DNA from: Botrimarina mediterranea | Lineage (GTDB): Bacteria > Planctomycetota > Planctomycetia > Pirellulales > Lacipirellulaceae | DNA length: 64,000 nucleotides | Assembly (NCBI RefSeq): GCF_007753265.1 | Contig: NZ_CP036349.1 | Location: forward strand, 3,567,363 to 3,631,362 | Direction of reading: 5' to 3' | Shown: positions 17,506 through 25,543 of the stretch, piece by piece | Layout of the letters: every line of letters starts with the position of its first letter | Position numbering within the stretch: position 1 is the stretch's first letter | The notes under the pieces: generated by a model | Databases searched by the model: none | The model's input: only the letters and a program-made list of their open reading frames with translations | Told to the model about the DNA's origin: nothing | Made by a program: the position numbers and the translations under genes

Positions 17506-18783
17506 ATGATTCCGCGCACCCGTTTCGACCTTGGATGGCGAGACCTGCTGTTTGGCTATCGGCAGATCTTTACGTCGGGCGATCGCTTGGCGCTACAGCG
17601 CGAGGTCGAGCGCTATTGGTCGCCGGACGACGAGTGGCTCGCTTGCTTGTCTTTACGAAGCGGGTTCGACGTCACCCTCGCCGCGTACGACTTCCCGCCG
17701 GGGAGCGAGGTGCTGATGTCGTGCATGAACATCGGCCCGATGGCGGAGATCGTCGAAGACAACGGCCTCACGCCCGTGCCGATCGACCTCGACATGGACA
17801 CCCTGTCGATGCGGCGTGACCTGCTCGAAAAGGCCATCACGCCGAAGACCGTCGCGATCGTCCACGCCCACGTCCTCGGCGCACGGCAACAGCTCGACGA
17901 GCTGCGCGAGCTGTGCGACAAGCACGGCCTGATCCTCTTCGAAGACTGCGCGCAATGTTACCGCGCCGACGAGTGGCGGGGCGATCCGCGTAGCGACGTC
18001 ACGATGTTCAGCTTCGGGCCGCTCAAGACGTGCTCGGCGACGATGGGCGGAATCGTCCGCTATCGCGATCAGGAGATTCACCGGAAGGCGCGCGCGATCC
18101 AGTCGCAGCTGCCCGTGCAACGGCGCAGCGAGTTCTACGTGCGGATGGTGCTGTTCTCCGAACTCCTCTTCATCACGCAGAACCTGCCGTACACGATCGC
18201 CATCAATACGGCTCGGCGGCTCGGCCTCGAAGAGTTTGTCAACACGCCGGTGCGTAACTTCAACGGGCCGCGGGACTACCAGGGACGGAAGCTGCGCAAG
18301 CAGCCGAGCTACCCGCTGTTGGCGATGATGCTCCACCGCTGGAAGACCTTCGACCCCGTGAAGGTGCAACAGCGGCTCGACGCCGCCGACGCGGTGCTGA
18401 GCACGATCCCCAACCTGAGCCGCCCCGGCCGCGCCGCCGAGGACCACGGCTACTGGTTGTTCCCGATCTGCACCGACGATCCGGTTGCTCTGCGTCGGGA
18501 GCTACACCGCAAGGGTTTCGATTCGACGCTCGGCCACAAGACGTTCGTCGTGCTCGAACCGCCCGCCGGCTATCAAGCGTTCGAAGCCGCCGCGGCGAAG
18601 GCGACCAAAGAGAAAGCGCTCTACCTGCCGATCCACTTCCGGGCGCCGAAGAAGGAGCTCGTGCGGCTGGCGGAAGTGATCCGCGACTTTGACCCGAAAT
18701 GCGCTGGCGTCCACGAGTCGGACGAGGCCATGGATCGACAAGCCCAGCGCACGAACTCCGAGCAACACGCTCTCGTGTCTTAA
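17506..18783 (+). CDS. DegT/DnrJ/EryC1-type PLP-dependent aminotransferase-like protein
   Basis: 425 residues with fold type I landmarks of the DegT family: PGSEVLMSCMNIG, a PIDLDMDTLSM strand, VAIVHAHVLGARQQLDEL, LILFEDCAQCY (aspartate pairing with the PLP ring) and the Schiff-base lysine in SFGPLKTCSATMGG. Family members aminate keto-sugars or related compounds for cell-surface glycans or antibiotics. The Cys/Thr around the lysine differ from the usual 'H.K' pattern, so substrate is uncertain. Monocistronic; no sugar-nucleotide enzymes adjacent. Confidence 0.82.
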   Translation: MIPRTRFDLGWRDLLFGYRQIFTSGDRLALQREVERYWSPDDEWLACLSLRSGFDVTLAAYDFPPGSEVLMSCMNIGPMAEIVEDNGLTPVPIDLDMDTLSMRRDLLEKAITPKTVAIVHAHVLGARQQLDELRELCDKHGLILFEDCAQCYRADEWRGDPRSDVTMFSFGPLKTCSATMGGIVRYRDQEIHRKARAIQSQLPVQRRSEFYVRMVLFSELLFITQNLPYTIAINTARRLGLEEFVNTPVRNFNGPRDYQGRKLRKQPSYPLLAMMLHRWKTFDPVKVQQRLDAADAVLSTIPNLSRPGRAAEDHGYWLFPICTDDPVALRRELHRKGFDSTLGHKTFVVLEPPAGYQAFEAAAAKATKEKALYLPIHFRAPKKELVRLAEVIRDFDPKCAGVHESDEAMDRQAQRTNSEQHALVS

Positions 18784-18794
18784 GAAGAAGTGTT

Positions 18795-18888
18795 CACCAC
18801 GACGAACACGAAGGACACGACGGTCTGATTTCCGGGGCGGCGTTCTTCCTAGTGGCAGCTCGTCGTGTCCTTCGTGCCCGTCGTGGTG
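18795..18888. repeat. Palindromic repeat between convergent genes, overlapping the methyltransferase 3' end
   Basis: Arms 18795-18822 and 18861-18888 pair at 26 of 28 positions (core ACGAAGGACACGACG). The right arm lies inside the last codons of the minus-strand cytosine methyltransferase gene and encodes its terminal KDCTTTGTKDTTSCH tail. Confidence 0.88.
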
Positions 18889-20288
18889 CAATCCTTTACA
18901 GAAGAAGCCGCGGCGCCGAGGATCGCTTCGGCCACGGGGTTGAGGCGGTGCTGGGCGACCCAGGCGACGGCGTCGACGCAGACCGCGTCGCCGAAGCCGA
19001 AGAGGGCTTGGTTGAGCGGCGTCGTGATTCGATAACCCTTGGCGCCCATCAGGCGGGCGCACTCGTCGGGGTTCATCAGGCGCACGCGGTACTCGCCGCG
19101 GCCGGCCTCGAAGAGGATCTGGCGACCGCTGCCCCCCTTGGGAGTCCGTAGGCAGCCCGCCAATCCGTCGGTGCGTAGCTCGGCCATCGAGCGCCCGTTG
19201 CGGACACGACGGAACACGGCGCCGTACGAGACCTTCTTGCCGGCGATCATCGTGTCGGCCGTCTGGCGGTGGCGGTCGCTCATCTGATTGAGCAGATACG
19301 CCGCGCGCTCGGTGCTCCACCACTGCGGCGAGTCGCCCGGCAAGCGGTCGAGGACTTCTTCGAGCTGGACGACGCCATAAGGGGGCGGCTCGGGGAGGTC
19401 CGAGAGGTCCCAGTCGAGGTCGGCGCTCGCGCGGATGGCTTCGACGAGTTTGGCGGGGCGGATGGTGGAGGGGTGAAGGTCGTTAACGCTGAGGCCCCTC
19501 CTAACGGACGCCACCGAGTCTCCCTCCCCTTGATGGGGAGGGTCGGGGAGGGGTGAAGAACCCGGGTACCAGGTTTCTTCTCCTGTTGAGCGCGCGCCGG
19601 CTTCATCTCTAGTTGGGCGTGTACCCACTTCGCCCCCCTCCCCCCACTTTTCTGAGAAAGCTGGCTCCCCACAAGGGGGAGGGGGATACGCGCGCGTCTC
19701 GAATCCACTAGCTACGCCGATCACAAAGAGCCTGGGCCGGCTCTGTGGGGTGAAGTGGGCGGCGTCGACCATCATCGCGTCGGCGGCGTAGCCGAGGTCG
19801 TTGATCGCGGCGACGAGGGCGCGGAAGTCGGCGCCGTTGTGCGACGACAAGAGCCCGGTGACGTTCTCGACGAGGAGCAGCTTGGGGCGTTGCTCAACGC
19901 TCATCGCGCGCAGCAGCTCGATCCAGCCCCAGAAGGCGGACGACTGGCCGGCGTTGAGACCCTTGCGGCCGCCGGCGAGCGAGAGGTCGGTGCAGGGGAA
20001 CGAGGCGTGGGCCAGCAGGGCGGGGGGGACCTGCGTCGGGTCGCGGGCCAGGTCGTGGATGTCGCCGACGTGGTAGTGAGGAGACGGGCCGAAGTGGCCG
20101 TCGTGCATCCGCCGCTTGGCGGGCTCGATGTCGTTGGCGAAGACCACTTCCCAGCCGGCCCGCTCGAGCCCCATCCGCGCGAGCCCCACCCCGGCAAAGA
20201 ACTCCGCAGCGGTCCGCCCCGCGACAGCCCCACCTGAAAAGGGGGGCGCCAGGGGGGTGGCGTCGAACAAGGGGCGTTGGGGGTCCAT
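18849..20288 (-). CDS. C5-cytosine DNA methyltransferase with repeat-derived insert
   Basis: 479 residues. Motif I AAEFFAGVGLARMGLERAGW (about 28-46), motif IV SFPCTDLSLAGG with catalytic Cys99 (PCT in place of PCQ/PCP), motif VI VENVTGLL (about 141), motif VIII PQSRPRLFVIG (about 181) and a C-terminal SMAELRTDGLAGCLRTPKGG target-recognition/motif IX region. It methylates cytosine in DNA; no restriction enzyme gene is next to it, so it is an orphan or regulatory methylase. About residues 200-265 are unlike the family, rich in Gly/Pro/Glu and encoded by hairpin-forming dispersed repeats (19500-19690); the N-terminal TPLAPPFSGG and the C-terminal tail also look repeat-derived. The reading frame stays open, so activity is possible but unproven. 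Confidence 0.85.
   Translation of the reverse strand: MDPQRPLFDATPLAPPFSGGAVAGRTAAEFFAGVGLARMGLERAGWEVVFANDIEPAKRRMHDGHFGPSPHYHVGDIHDLARDPTQVPPALLAHASFPCTDLSLAGGRKGLNAGQSSAFWGWIELLRAMSVEQRPKLLLVENVTGLLSSHNGADFRALVAAINDLGYAADAMMVDAAHFTPQSRPRLFVIGVASGFETRAYPPPPCGEPAFSEKWGEGGEVGTRPTRDEAGARSTGEETWYPGSSPLPDPPHQGEGDSVASVRRGLSVNDLHPSTIRPAKLVEAIRASADLDWDLSDLPEPPPYGVVQLEEVLDRLPGDSPQWWSTERAAYLLNQMSDRHRQTADTMIAGKKVSYGAVFRRVRNGRSMAELRTDGLAGCLRTPKGGSGRQILFEAGRGEYRVRLMNPDECARLMGAKGYRITTPLNQALFGFGDAVCVDAVAWVAQHRLNPVAEAILGAAASSVKDCTTTGTKDTTSCH
19500..19690. repeat. Repeat-derived insert inside the cytosine methyltransferase gene
   Basis: Two short G/C-run hairpins, one around 19521-19540 (CTCCCCTTGATGGGGAG core) and one around 19665-19686 (CTCCCCACAAGGGGGAG core), flank about 120 bases. 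The translated part gives low-complexity phrases such as SSPLPDPPHQGEG that do not belong to the enzyme family. Confidence 0.65.
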
Positions 20289-20692
20289 CCGCGAAACAGC
20301 CTGGGTTCATTAGCCCCGGGGGGCGGCAGTGCGTCGCCAGGGACACGAGCCCCCGGGACGACGGTACAGGATAGAGGAAACCCCCGGCGGGGCGACAGCG
20401 GCTAGGGAGTGGTCCTAGACACGCGTTCAGAGGCCCCAGAAGGCCCCGTACGACGCGGTTTAGGCAACGAACGGCAAATCCATCGACTCGAGGTTAGATC
20501 GCCGCAGGTTGCGTCCTAGAGGCCCACACGAGGTCATCTGAGGCGGGCGGGCGTTCAGCCCCTCCGGGGCTTTTTGAAGAGCGTGGCTGGAGGCTCCGGC
20601 GATCGCCGGAGCCCAGCGTCTGAGCGGGACGACGCCGTGGTGGTGATTCGCTGGGGGCTTCGCTGCGCTGCGAGCCCTAGCCACCCGCATCG
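20289..20692. repeat. Gene-free region with copy 1 of a ~100-bp direct repeat
   Basis: From about 20581 to 20690 lies the first of three same-orientation copies of a repeat with the core GGTGATTCGCTGGGGGCTTC (others at about 21325-21420 and 22354-22450). It includes a small perfect hairpin CTCCGGCGATCGCCGGAG near 20594-20611. The rest of the gap, about 20289-20580, shows nothing I recognise. Confidence 0.75.
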
Positions 20693-21142
20693 TCAGTCCT
20701 TCGAACCGATGTCTTCGACGTACGCCTGCTGAAGCAGGCGGTTCTCGTCGCCTTCGTGCCGCATCAGTTGGATGCTCAGTTCGTGGAAGTCATGCCGCAG
20801 ATCCGGCCAGATGGCGGCCGCGTCGTCGGCTACCGACAACCTGTCGGCGAGCGACTTGGCGTCGCGGAGCATCGTTGCGTGCTCGTCGCAGAGCCGGCTC
20901 GCCTCGCCCGTGAAGCGCGCGTCTTTGTCGATGATCTCGGCAAAGAAGCCGGCGTCTTCTTCGGTGCGGAAATGTCTGCCGAGCAGCTCGCCGAGTTCCA
21001 AGAGGTCATCGGCGACCCTACGGGCGACGCCGGGACCTTGCGAGAACTGCTTAGCGATCGCGCCGAGCAGGTCACGCAGCGCGTCGTGCTCTTGCTCGAC
21101 TTGCTGCGCGACGAGGGAAGGGGATGCCGAGGGTTGGCTCAT
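20693..21142 (-). CDS. Hemerythrin-like (HHE) domain protein
   Basis: 149 residues, mostly four helices. Metal-binding His/Glu positions fit the hemerythrin HHE pattern: EHDALRDLL, LGRHFRTEE, DEHATMLRD, DFHELSIQLMRHEGDEN. Such proteins bind a di-iron centre and sense or store oxygen or nitric oxide, or protect Fe-S proteins. The ATG at 21142 has GGAG 8 nt upstream; a frame from 21175 would add 11 residues with no ribosome site. The gene stands between two copies of a direct repeat. Confidence 0.82.
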   Translation of the reverse strand: MSQPSASPSLVAQQVEQEHDALRDLLGAIAKQFSQGPGVARRVADDLLELGELLGRHFRTEEDAGFFAEIIDKDARFTGEASRLCDEHATMLRDAKSLADRLSVADDAAAIWPDLRHDFHELSIQLMRHEGDENRLLQQAYVEDIGSKD

Positions 21143-21579
21143 CGTGATCACTCCGGTTTGGGTTGGTTGAAACACCGCCTGAGTCCGATGGGATAACCGC
21201 CTCCCCGCCTCTGACCATCGCCATCCGCTTCTCGCTTCTCTCTTCTCTAGTATCGATCATCGCGGCGCCGCTTGCACTGCGTCAAACTGACCCACCGGCG
21301 CCGCGTGGCTTATCGCCTCACGGCGGGTGGCTGGGGTCGAAGGCGATGGCCGGAGCCCCCAGCGGCCGGGCGGGTGGACGCCGTGCTGGTGATTCGCTGG
21401 GGGCTTCGCTGCGCTGCGCTGCGACCCATGCCCACGACACGATCTGGGCGCCACGCCCACGCGCGTCAGCGTGGGCATGTACGTTGCGGCAAAGTCTCCT
21501 GGCAGTTCACATGCCCATGCTGGCGCGTGGGCATGGCGCCGGGCCAGTGTTAGATAGCGTGGCAGCTAGCGGCCGAAGG
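21143..21579. repeat. Gene-free region with copy 2 of the ~100-bp direct repeat
   Basis: About 21325-21420 repeats the 20581-20690 unit in the same orientation (core GGTGATTCGCTGGGGGCTTC). About 21450-21545 holds a further imperfect palindrome built on GCGTGGGCATG and its complement. Open frames over this stretch are repeat translations and are not listed as genes. Confidence 0.75.
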
Positions 21580-22308
21580 CTACACGGTTCCGGCGTTGTA
21601 GATGACGGGCGTCGCCCCCTTCCAGCGCTCCCAGAGATCAGCGTCCGTCACAAGAGCGGCCATGAAGTGCGCTACGTTGATGCGACTCGTCTGGCCGGCG
21701 TCGAAGATTGCGCTCCGCGTCGGCGACGGGTGCAGGTCGTAGTCCGAGACAACGTCATGATCGACCAATCCATCGGGACGGACGACGACCCACTCGAGGT
21801 GTGGATTCGAAGGGCCAATTCTTCGGCGAAGGTGGTGCGCAGCCCCCTCGTTGTCTGAGTGCGGCGGCAACAAGAGCCGCAGGGCAAGAATGATGAGCTT
21901 CTGTGGCGCCGAGATCCGTTCATCAACGTCCGGGTTCCGCACCCCAGTGGTGTTCATCAGGACGAAGCGACGGGGCGCGTCGCCACCTTCCGCTTGGAGT
22001 GCTTTGCAGATTCGACGAGTCGCGTCCGTCACAAGACGATAGGGCGGTCCGAACAGGCCTTTGAAGCTCAAGTTGTGTCCTAGACACGAAACGGCAGCCG
22101 TGCACCCTGCAACGAGCTCCCGGATCCCCTGATCGCTCATCTTCGATATGCTCGCCTGAACGATCGAGAGGGCGGGCGCCTCTCTTACGGACTCGTCCAG
22201 CCGATCCACGTCCCGAGCTACGACTCGGACCGAAGCCCCGCGGTCCAGCAGCTCCTTCACGAGGAGGCGTCCGGTTGCTCCAGTTGCTCCAACGACGAGG
22301 ACGGTCAT
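21580..22308 (-). CDS. NAD(P)-binding SDR-like protein (NmrA/atypical SDR)
   Basis: 242 residues opening with the dinucleotide-binding motif VLVVGATGATGRLLVKELL, then VRVVARDVDRL, a strand ending AAVSCLGHN, and FVLMNTTGV. The active-site Tyr-x-x-x-Lys is not evident, as in atypical SDRs of the NAD(P)H-binding/NmrA type. These act as quinone or isoflavone-type reductases, epimerases or redox sensors. I chose the ATG at 22308 because GAGG lies 8 nt upstream; a GTG at 22317 is the alternative. Bracketed by direct-repeat copies on both sides. Confidence 0.78.
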   Translation of the reverse strand: MTVLVVGATGATGRLLVKELLDRGASVRVVARDVDRLDESVREAPALSIVQASISKMSDQGIRELVAGCTAAVSCLGHNLSFKGLFGPPYRLVTDATRRICKALQAEGGDAPRRFVLMNTTGVRNPDVDERISAPQKLIILALRLLLPPHSDNEGAAHHLRRRIGPSNPHLEWVVVRPDGLVDHDVVSDYDLHPSPTRSAIFDAGQTSRINVAHFMAALVTDADLWERWKGATPVIYNAGTV

Positions 22309-22317
22309 CTGGGTCAC

Positions 22318-22464
22318 CTCGATTCTGAAATTGACTCTTGAGGGCAGACGGCGTGTGGCTGGGGTCGAAGGCGAGAGCCGGAGCCCCCAGCGGCCGAGCG
22401 GGTGGACACCGTGCTGGTGATTCGCTGGGGGCTTCGCCGCGCTGCGGCTCAGCTACTCGCAGCG
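22318..22464. repeat. Copy 3 of the ~100-bp direct repeat
   Basis: About 22354-22450 is nearly identical to 21325-21420 (shared phrases GTGGCTGGGGTCGAAGGCGA and GGTGATTCGCTGGGGGCTTC). All three copies face the same way and flank the hemerythrin and SDR genes. Confidence 0.8.
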
Positions 22465-22725
22465 TTACATGAAGCTTACCCAGGCACTGTCCTCAATCAC
22501 TACGGGAATGTCTTGCTGACTGCACCAAGCCACTAAGTCATCACTGACTCGCTCCCACTGATGACTAGCCCACTCAGGCGCATCAGCCTCCCATTTCGAT
22601 TCCGAAGGGAGGTAGACCGAGAGGACTCCCATTGTCATCTCCAGAACGAACTGCCTGCCGTCCATCGAGCAGACTAACTCCTCCTTCCATCTTGGCTGAA
22701 ACTCAATCTTAAGAGCATCACACAT
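22465..22725 (-). CDS. Small hypothetical protein in AT-richer patch
   Basis: 86 residues from the ATG at 22725 (MCDALKIEFQPRWKEEL...). A longer frame to 22803 would overlap the upstream gene by 50 nt and adds basic residues with no family look, so the shorter start is preferred. Acidic, tryptophan-rich (EADAPEWASHQWERVSDDL), no membrane segment. Not recognised. Base composition is visibly lower in G+C than the flanking genes, as for the next gene upstream, suggesting a shared later arrival; small acidic proteins like this can be immunity proteins, but nothing here proves it. Confidence 0.5.
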   Translation of the reverse strand: MCDALKIEFQPRWKEELVCSMDGRQFVLEMTMGVLSVYLPSESKWEADAPEWASHQWERVSDDLVAWCSQQDIPVVIEDSAWVSFM

Positions 22726-22750
22726 ACTCCGCTCAACAGTGAGGGTTGAC

Positions 22751-23266
22751 CTACGAAGGCGTATTTGGCTGAGCACTCTTACGACCGCGAATTTCCAAGG
22801 CAATAGCTAACAGCACGGATGTCATGCAAAGCACAAGTATGGAACGTAGACGAAAGCCTTCGTCCTTTAGGAAATGTGCTTTGTCGTATCGGCACTCACC
22901 ATTGATCCATAACTCGACGGTACGGGTTGCCCAAAAGCTGTCTCCAACAATAGCTTTGGCATCGTCGCCAATTTCAATTGAACGGACACGACCTCCAAAT
23001 CTGCGGTGCAACTCAAATGAAAGCGTTTCGCCGCCTGGCGTGCTTACCCTATATTCCTTTGCCCGCCCCTTCAGACGCCTCTCAATTTCCGTAACCCGCC
23101 CTTCAACCCGACGTAGCGTGTTTTCATCGACCCGATCCGAATACAGGAAACCCGCTAGTGCAAGGAGTGAGATCACGCCTCCTCGAGCAACAGCACGCAG
23201 CAATTGAAGATCATGGGCTTTGCGTTCTCGATCGAGCCGTCGCTTAGCACGGTATTGCTGAGACAT
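22751..23266 (-). CDS. Hypothetical membrane protein, AT-richer
   Basis: 171 residues: a basic N-terminus with RAKRRLDRERKAHD, a membrane segment near 30-45 (GGVISLLALAGFLYS), a soluble stretch of about 90 residues with alternating charge and beta pattern, and a second membrane segment near 140-160 (SILVLCMTSVLLAIALEI). Both ends would lie in the cytoplasm with the middle outside. Not recognised. It is 25 bp upstream of the small gene at 22465 on the same strand and shares its lower G+C content. Confidence 0.55.
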   Translation of the reverse strand: MSQQYRAKRRLDRERKAHDLQLLRAVARGGVISLLALAGFLYSDRVDENTLRRVEGRVTEIERRLKGRAKEYRVSTPGGETLSFELHRRFGGRVRSIEIGDDAKAIVGDSFWATRTVELWINGECRYDKAHFLKDEGFRLRSILVLCMTSVLLAIALEIRGRKSAQPNTPS

Positions 23267-23313
23267 TTCGTCGTGGTCTGCAAAGGGTAGCTATTGCGCG
23301 GAGCGGCAGCTCC

Positions 23314-23348
23314 ATCCCCCCTATCACCAACATCCCCCTATCTCCTTT
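23314..23348. repeat. Single copy of the 44-bp dispersed repeat
   Basis: Matches the arms of element A (core CCCCTATCACCAACATCCCC) and lies just beyond the 3' end of ilvD. With the oppositely oriented copy at 25220 it flanks ilvD. Confidence 0.85.
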
Positions 23349-23362
23349 CCGAAACGTCGCCC

Positions 23363-25063
23363 TCACTCATCCGTCACACACCCCTCCGACGCGCTCTTCA
23401 CGTTCTTGATGTACTTGTAGAGCGTGCCGCGGGTGGCTTTGTAGGCGGGGGCGGTCCAGGTCTTTTTGCGGGCGGCTAGTTCGGCGTCGGTGATGTCGAC
23501 GGTGATCAGGTTCTGCTCGGCGTCGATCGTGATCTTGTCGCCGTTCTTCACGAGGGCGATCGGGCCGCCGACTTGGGCTTCGGGCGTGACGTGGCCGACG
23601 ATGAAACCGTGCGAGCCGCCGCTGAAGCGGCCGTCGGTGATCAGGGCCACGTCTTGGCCGAGGCCGGCGCCCATGATCGCGCTGGTGGGGGTGAGCATCT
23701 CGGGCATGCCGGGGCCGCCCTGAGGGCCTTCGTAGCGGATGATGACGACGTCGCCCTTGGTGATCTTCTTCGCTTCGAGGGCGTGCAGCATGTCCTCTTC
23801 GCTGTCGAAGCAGTTGGCGACGCCCTTAAACACCAAGCCCTCTTTGCCGGTGATCTTGGCGACGGCGCCGTCGGGACAGAAGTTGCCGCGCATGATGCGG
23901 ATGTGGCCGGTCGCCTTGAGCGGCTTGTCGAGCGGCATCACGACCTTCTGGCCTTCGGTGAGACCGGGGAGAGCTTCGAGGTTTTCGCCGAGCGTCTTGC
24001 CGGTAACGGTGAGGCAGTTGCCGTCGATGAGGCCCTCCTTAAGCAGCATCTTGAGCACGCCCGGCGTGCCGCCGACTTTGTGGAGGTCTTCTTGGACGAA
24101 CTTGCCGGAGGGCTTGAGGTCGGCGAGGTAGGGGACGTGGTCGCTGACCTTCTGGAAGTCATCGATCGTGAGGTCCACGTCCACGGCACGGGCCATCGCG
24201 ATCAGGTGCAAGACGGCGTTGGTCGAGCCCCCTTCGGCCATGATGAGGACCATCGCGTTCTCGAACGCTTGGCGCGTCATGATGTCGCGCGGCTTGATGT
24301 CTTTTTCGAGCAGGTGGCGGATCGCCTTGCCGGCCTCAAGGCATTCCTGGAGTTTGGCTGGGTCTTCGGCGGGGGTGCTGCTGCTGTAGGGGAGGGACAT
24401 GCCCATCGCTTCGATGGCCGAGGCCATGGTGTTGGCGGTGTACATGCCGCCGCAGGCGCCGGCGCCGGGACAGCTGTGGCGGACGATGTCCTGGCGTTCT
24501 TCTTCGGTGATGCGACCGGCGAGGAATTCGCCGTAGCACTGGAAGGCGGAGACGATGTCGCGTTTCTCTCCGGTCGCTGACGCTCCCGGCTCGCCTTTGA
24601 TCTTGGTGAAGCCGGGCTTGATGGTGCCGCCGTAGACCATGATCGCAGGGCGGTTGAGGCGGCCCATCGCCATCACGCAGCCGGGCATGTTCTTGTCGCA
24701 GCCGGGGAGGGCCACGAGGCCGTCGTACCACTGGGCCTGCATGACGGTTTCGATCGAGTCGGCGATGATGTCGCGCGACTGGAGCGAGTAGGACATGCCG
24801 CTGGTGCCCATCGAGATGCCGTCGGAGACGCCGATGGTGTTGAACCGCAGGCCCACCAGCCCGGCGGGCGCCATGCCTTCCTTGACCTTCACGGCGAGGT
24901 CCATGAGGTGCATGTTGCAGGGGTTCCCCTCGTACCAAACGCTGGCGATGCCCACCTGGGGCTGGCTCATCTGATCTTCTGAGATGCCGGTGGCGTAGAG
25001 CATCGCCTGGCTGGCGCCTTGCGACTTGGGCTGCGTGATCTGCGAGGAGTACTTGTTGAGCAT
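23363..25063 (-). CDS. ilvD: Dihydroxy-acid dehydratase IlvD
   Basis: 566 residues, typical length. Family phrases: [11 protein letters not shown] with the first cluster cysteine, [34 protein letters not shown] with the second, [17 protein letters not shown] with the third, and the C-terminal [20 protein letters not shown]. It removes water from 2,3-dihydroxy-3-methylvalerate and dihydroxyisovalerate in isoleucine/valine synthesis, using an Fe-S cluster. Odd: residues about 156-168 ([15 protein letters not shown]) are unusual for this loop, and 28 nt of the coding DNA (24568-24595) equal the dispersed palindrome arm at 17282. The insert keeps the frame and sits in a surface loop between conserved blocks, so the enzyme should still work. 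Confidence 0.95.
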   Translation of the reverse strand: MLNKYSSQITQPKSQGASQAMLYATGISEDQMSQPQVGIASVWYEGNPCNMHLMDLAVKVKEGMAPAGLVGLRFNTIGVSDGISMGTSGMSYSLQSRDIIADSIETVMQAQWYDGLVALPGCDKNMPGCVMAMGRLNRPAIMVYGGTIKPGFTKIKGEPGASATGEKRDIVSAFQCYGEFLAGRITEEERQDIVRHSCPGAGACGGMYTANTMASAIEAMGMSLPYSSSTPAEDPAKLQECLEAGKAIRHLLEKDIKPRDIMTRQAFENAMVLIMAEGGSTNAVLHLIAMARAVDVDLTIDDFQKVSDHVPYLADLKPSGKFVQEDLHKVGGTPGVLKMLLKEGLIDGNCLTVTGKTLGENLEALPGLTEGQKVVMPLDKPLKATGHIRIMRGNFCPDGAVAKITGKEGLVFKGVANCFDSEEDMLHALEAKKITKGDVVIIRYEGPQGGPGMPEMLTPTSAIMGAGLGQDVALITDGRFSGGSHGFIVGHVTPEAQVGGPIALVKNGDKITIDAEQNLITVDITDAELAARKKTWTAPAYKATRGTLYKYIKNVKSASEGCVTDE

Positions 25064-25543
25064 GGGTGGAAGCGGTTAGCGGTTGGTCGTTAGCAGTTAG
25101 CAATCAGCCCCTCAGCGGGGCTTGTGAGTCGGGCCGTCCTCGGCCCCGGCTCGTGCTACAGGGGATGCAGTTTACCGCCCGGGGGTTCGCGCCGCAGGGG
25201 ATGGCGGGTGGTTCAGGGGAAGGGGATAGGGGGATGTTGGTGATACGGGGGATCGCAAGCGGGTGGGGAGCAAGGGTAGGGAGGAAACTGCCATTAGGTG
25301 GTGGGCGATGCGTTGGGGCTCTTGGGGATAATCGGGCAGCCGCCGAGCGGCTGGCGTTTATCCCCCATTTTCAAGCGACCGCTCCCTGCGACGCACTCGG
25401 CTCTTGGTAGTGGGCCCTCACCCGTCCGCTTGTGATCCCCCCTATCACCAAACCTCCCCCGATCTCCTTTCGTAAATGCAGGCCCCGGGGGCGAGGAAAC
25501 CCCGGCTCGCCTAGGGGGCGATCATTGAGGTACAACTACCGCC
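25064..25543. repeat. Repeat-filled gap upstream of ilvD: TTAGC array and element B
   Basis: About 25071-25101 is a run of GTTAGC/GGTTAGC units starting 7 nt before the ilvD start codon, followed by a hairpin (25106-25122, AGCCCC stem). Then come two inverted copies of the 44-bp repeat at 25220-25262 and 25426-25469 enclosing about 160 bp, the same architecture as element A at 14794-15049 (interior sequence differs). No gene is evident. Confidence 0.8.

Noticed and set aside
21163-21858. 231-codon plus-strand frame over repeats and the SDR gene
   Set aside because: First half is translated repeat, second half is the shadow of the SDR gene.
23573-24580. 335-codon plus-strand frame over ilvD
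   Set aside because: Gly/Asp/Val-rich shadow of the conserved IlvD sequence on the minus strand.
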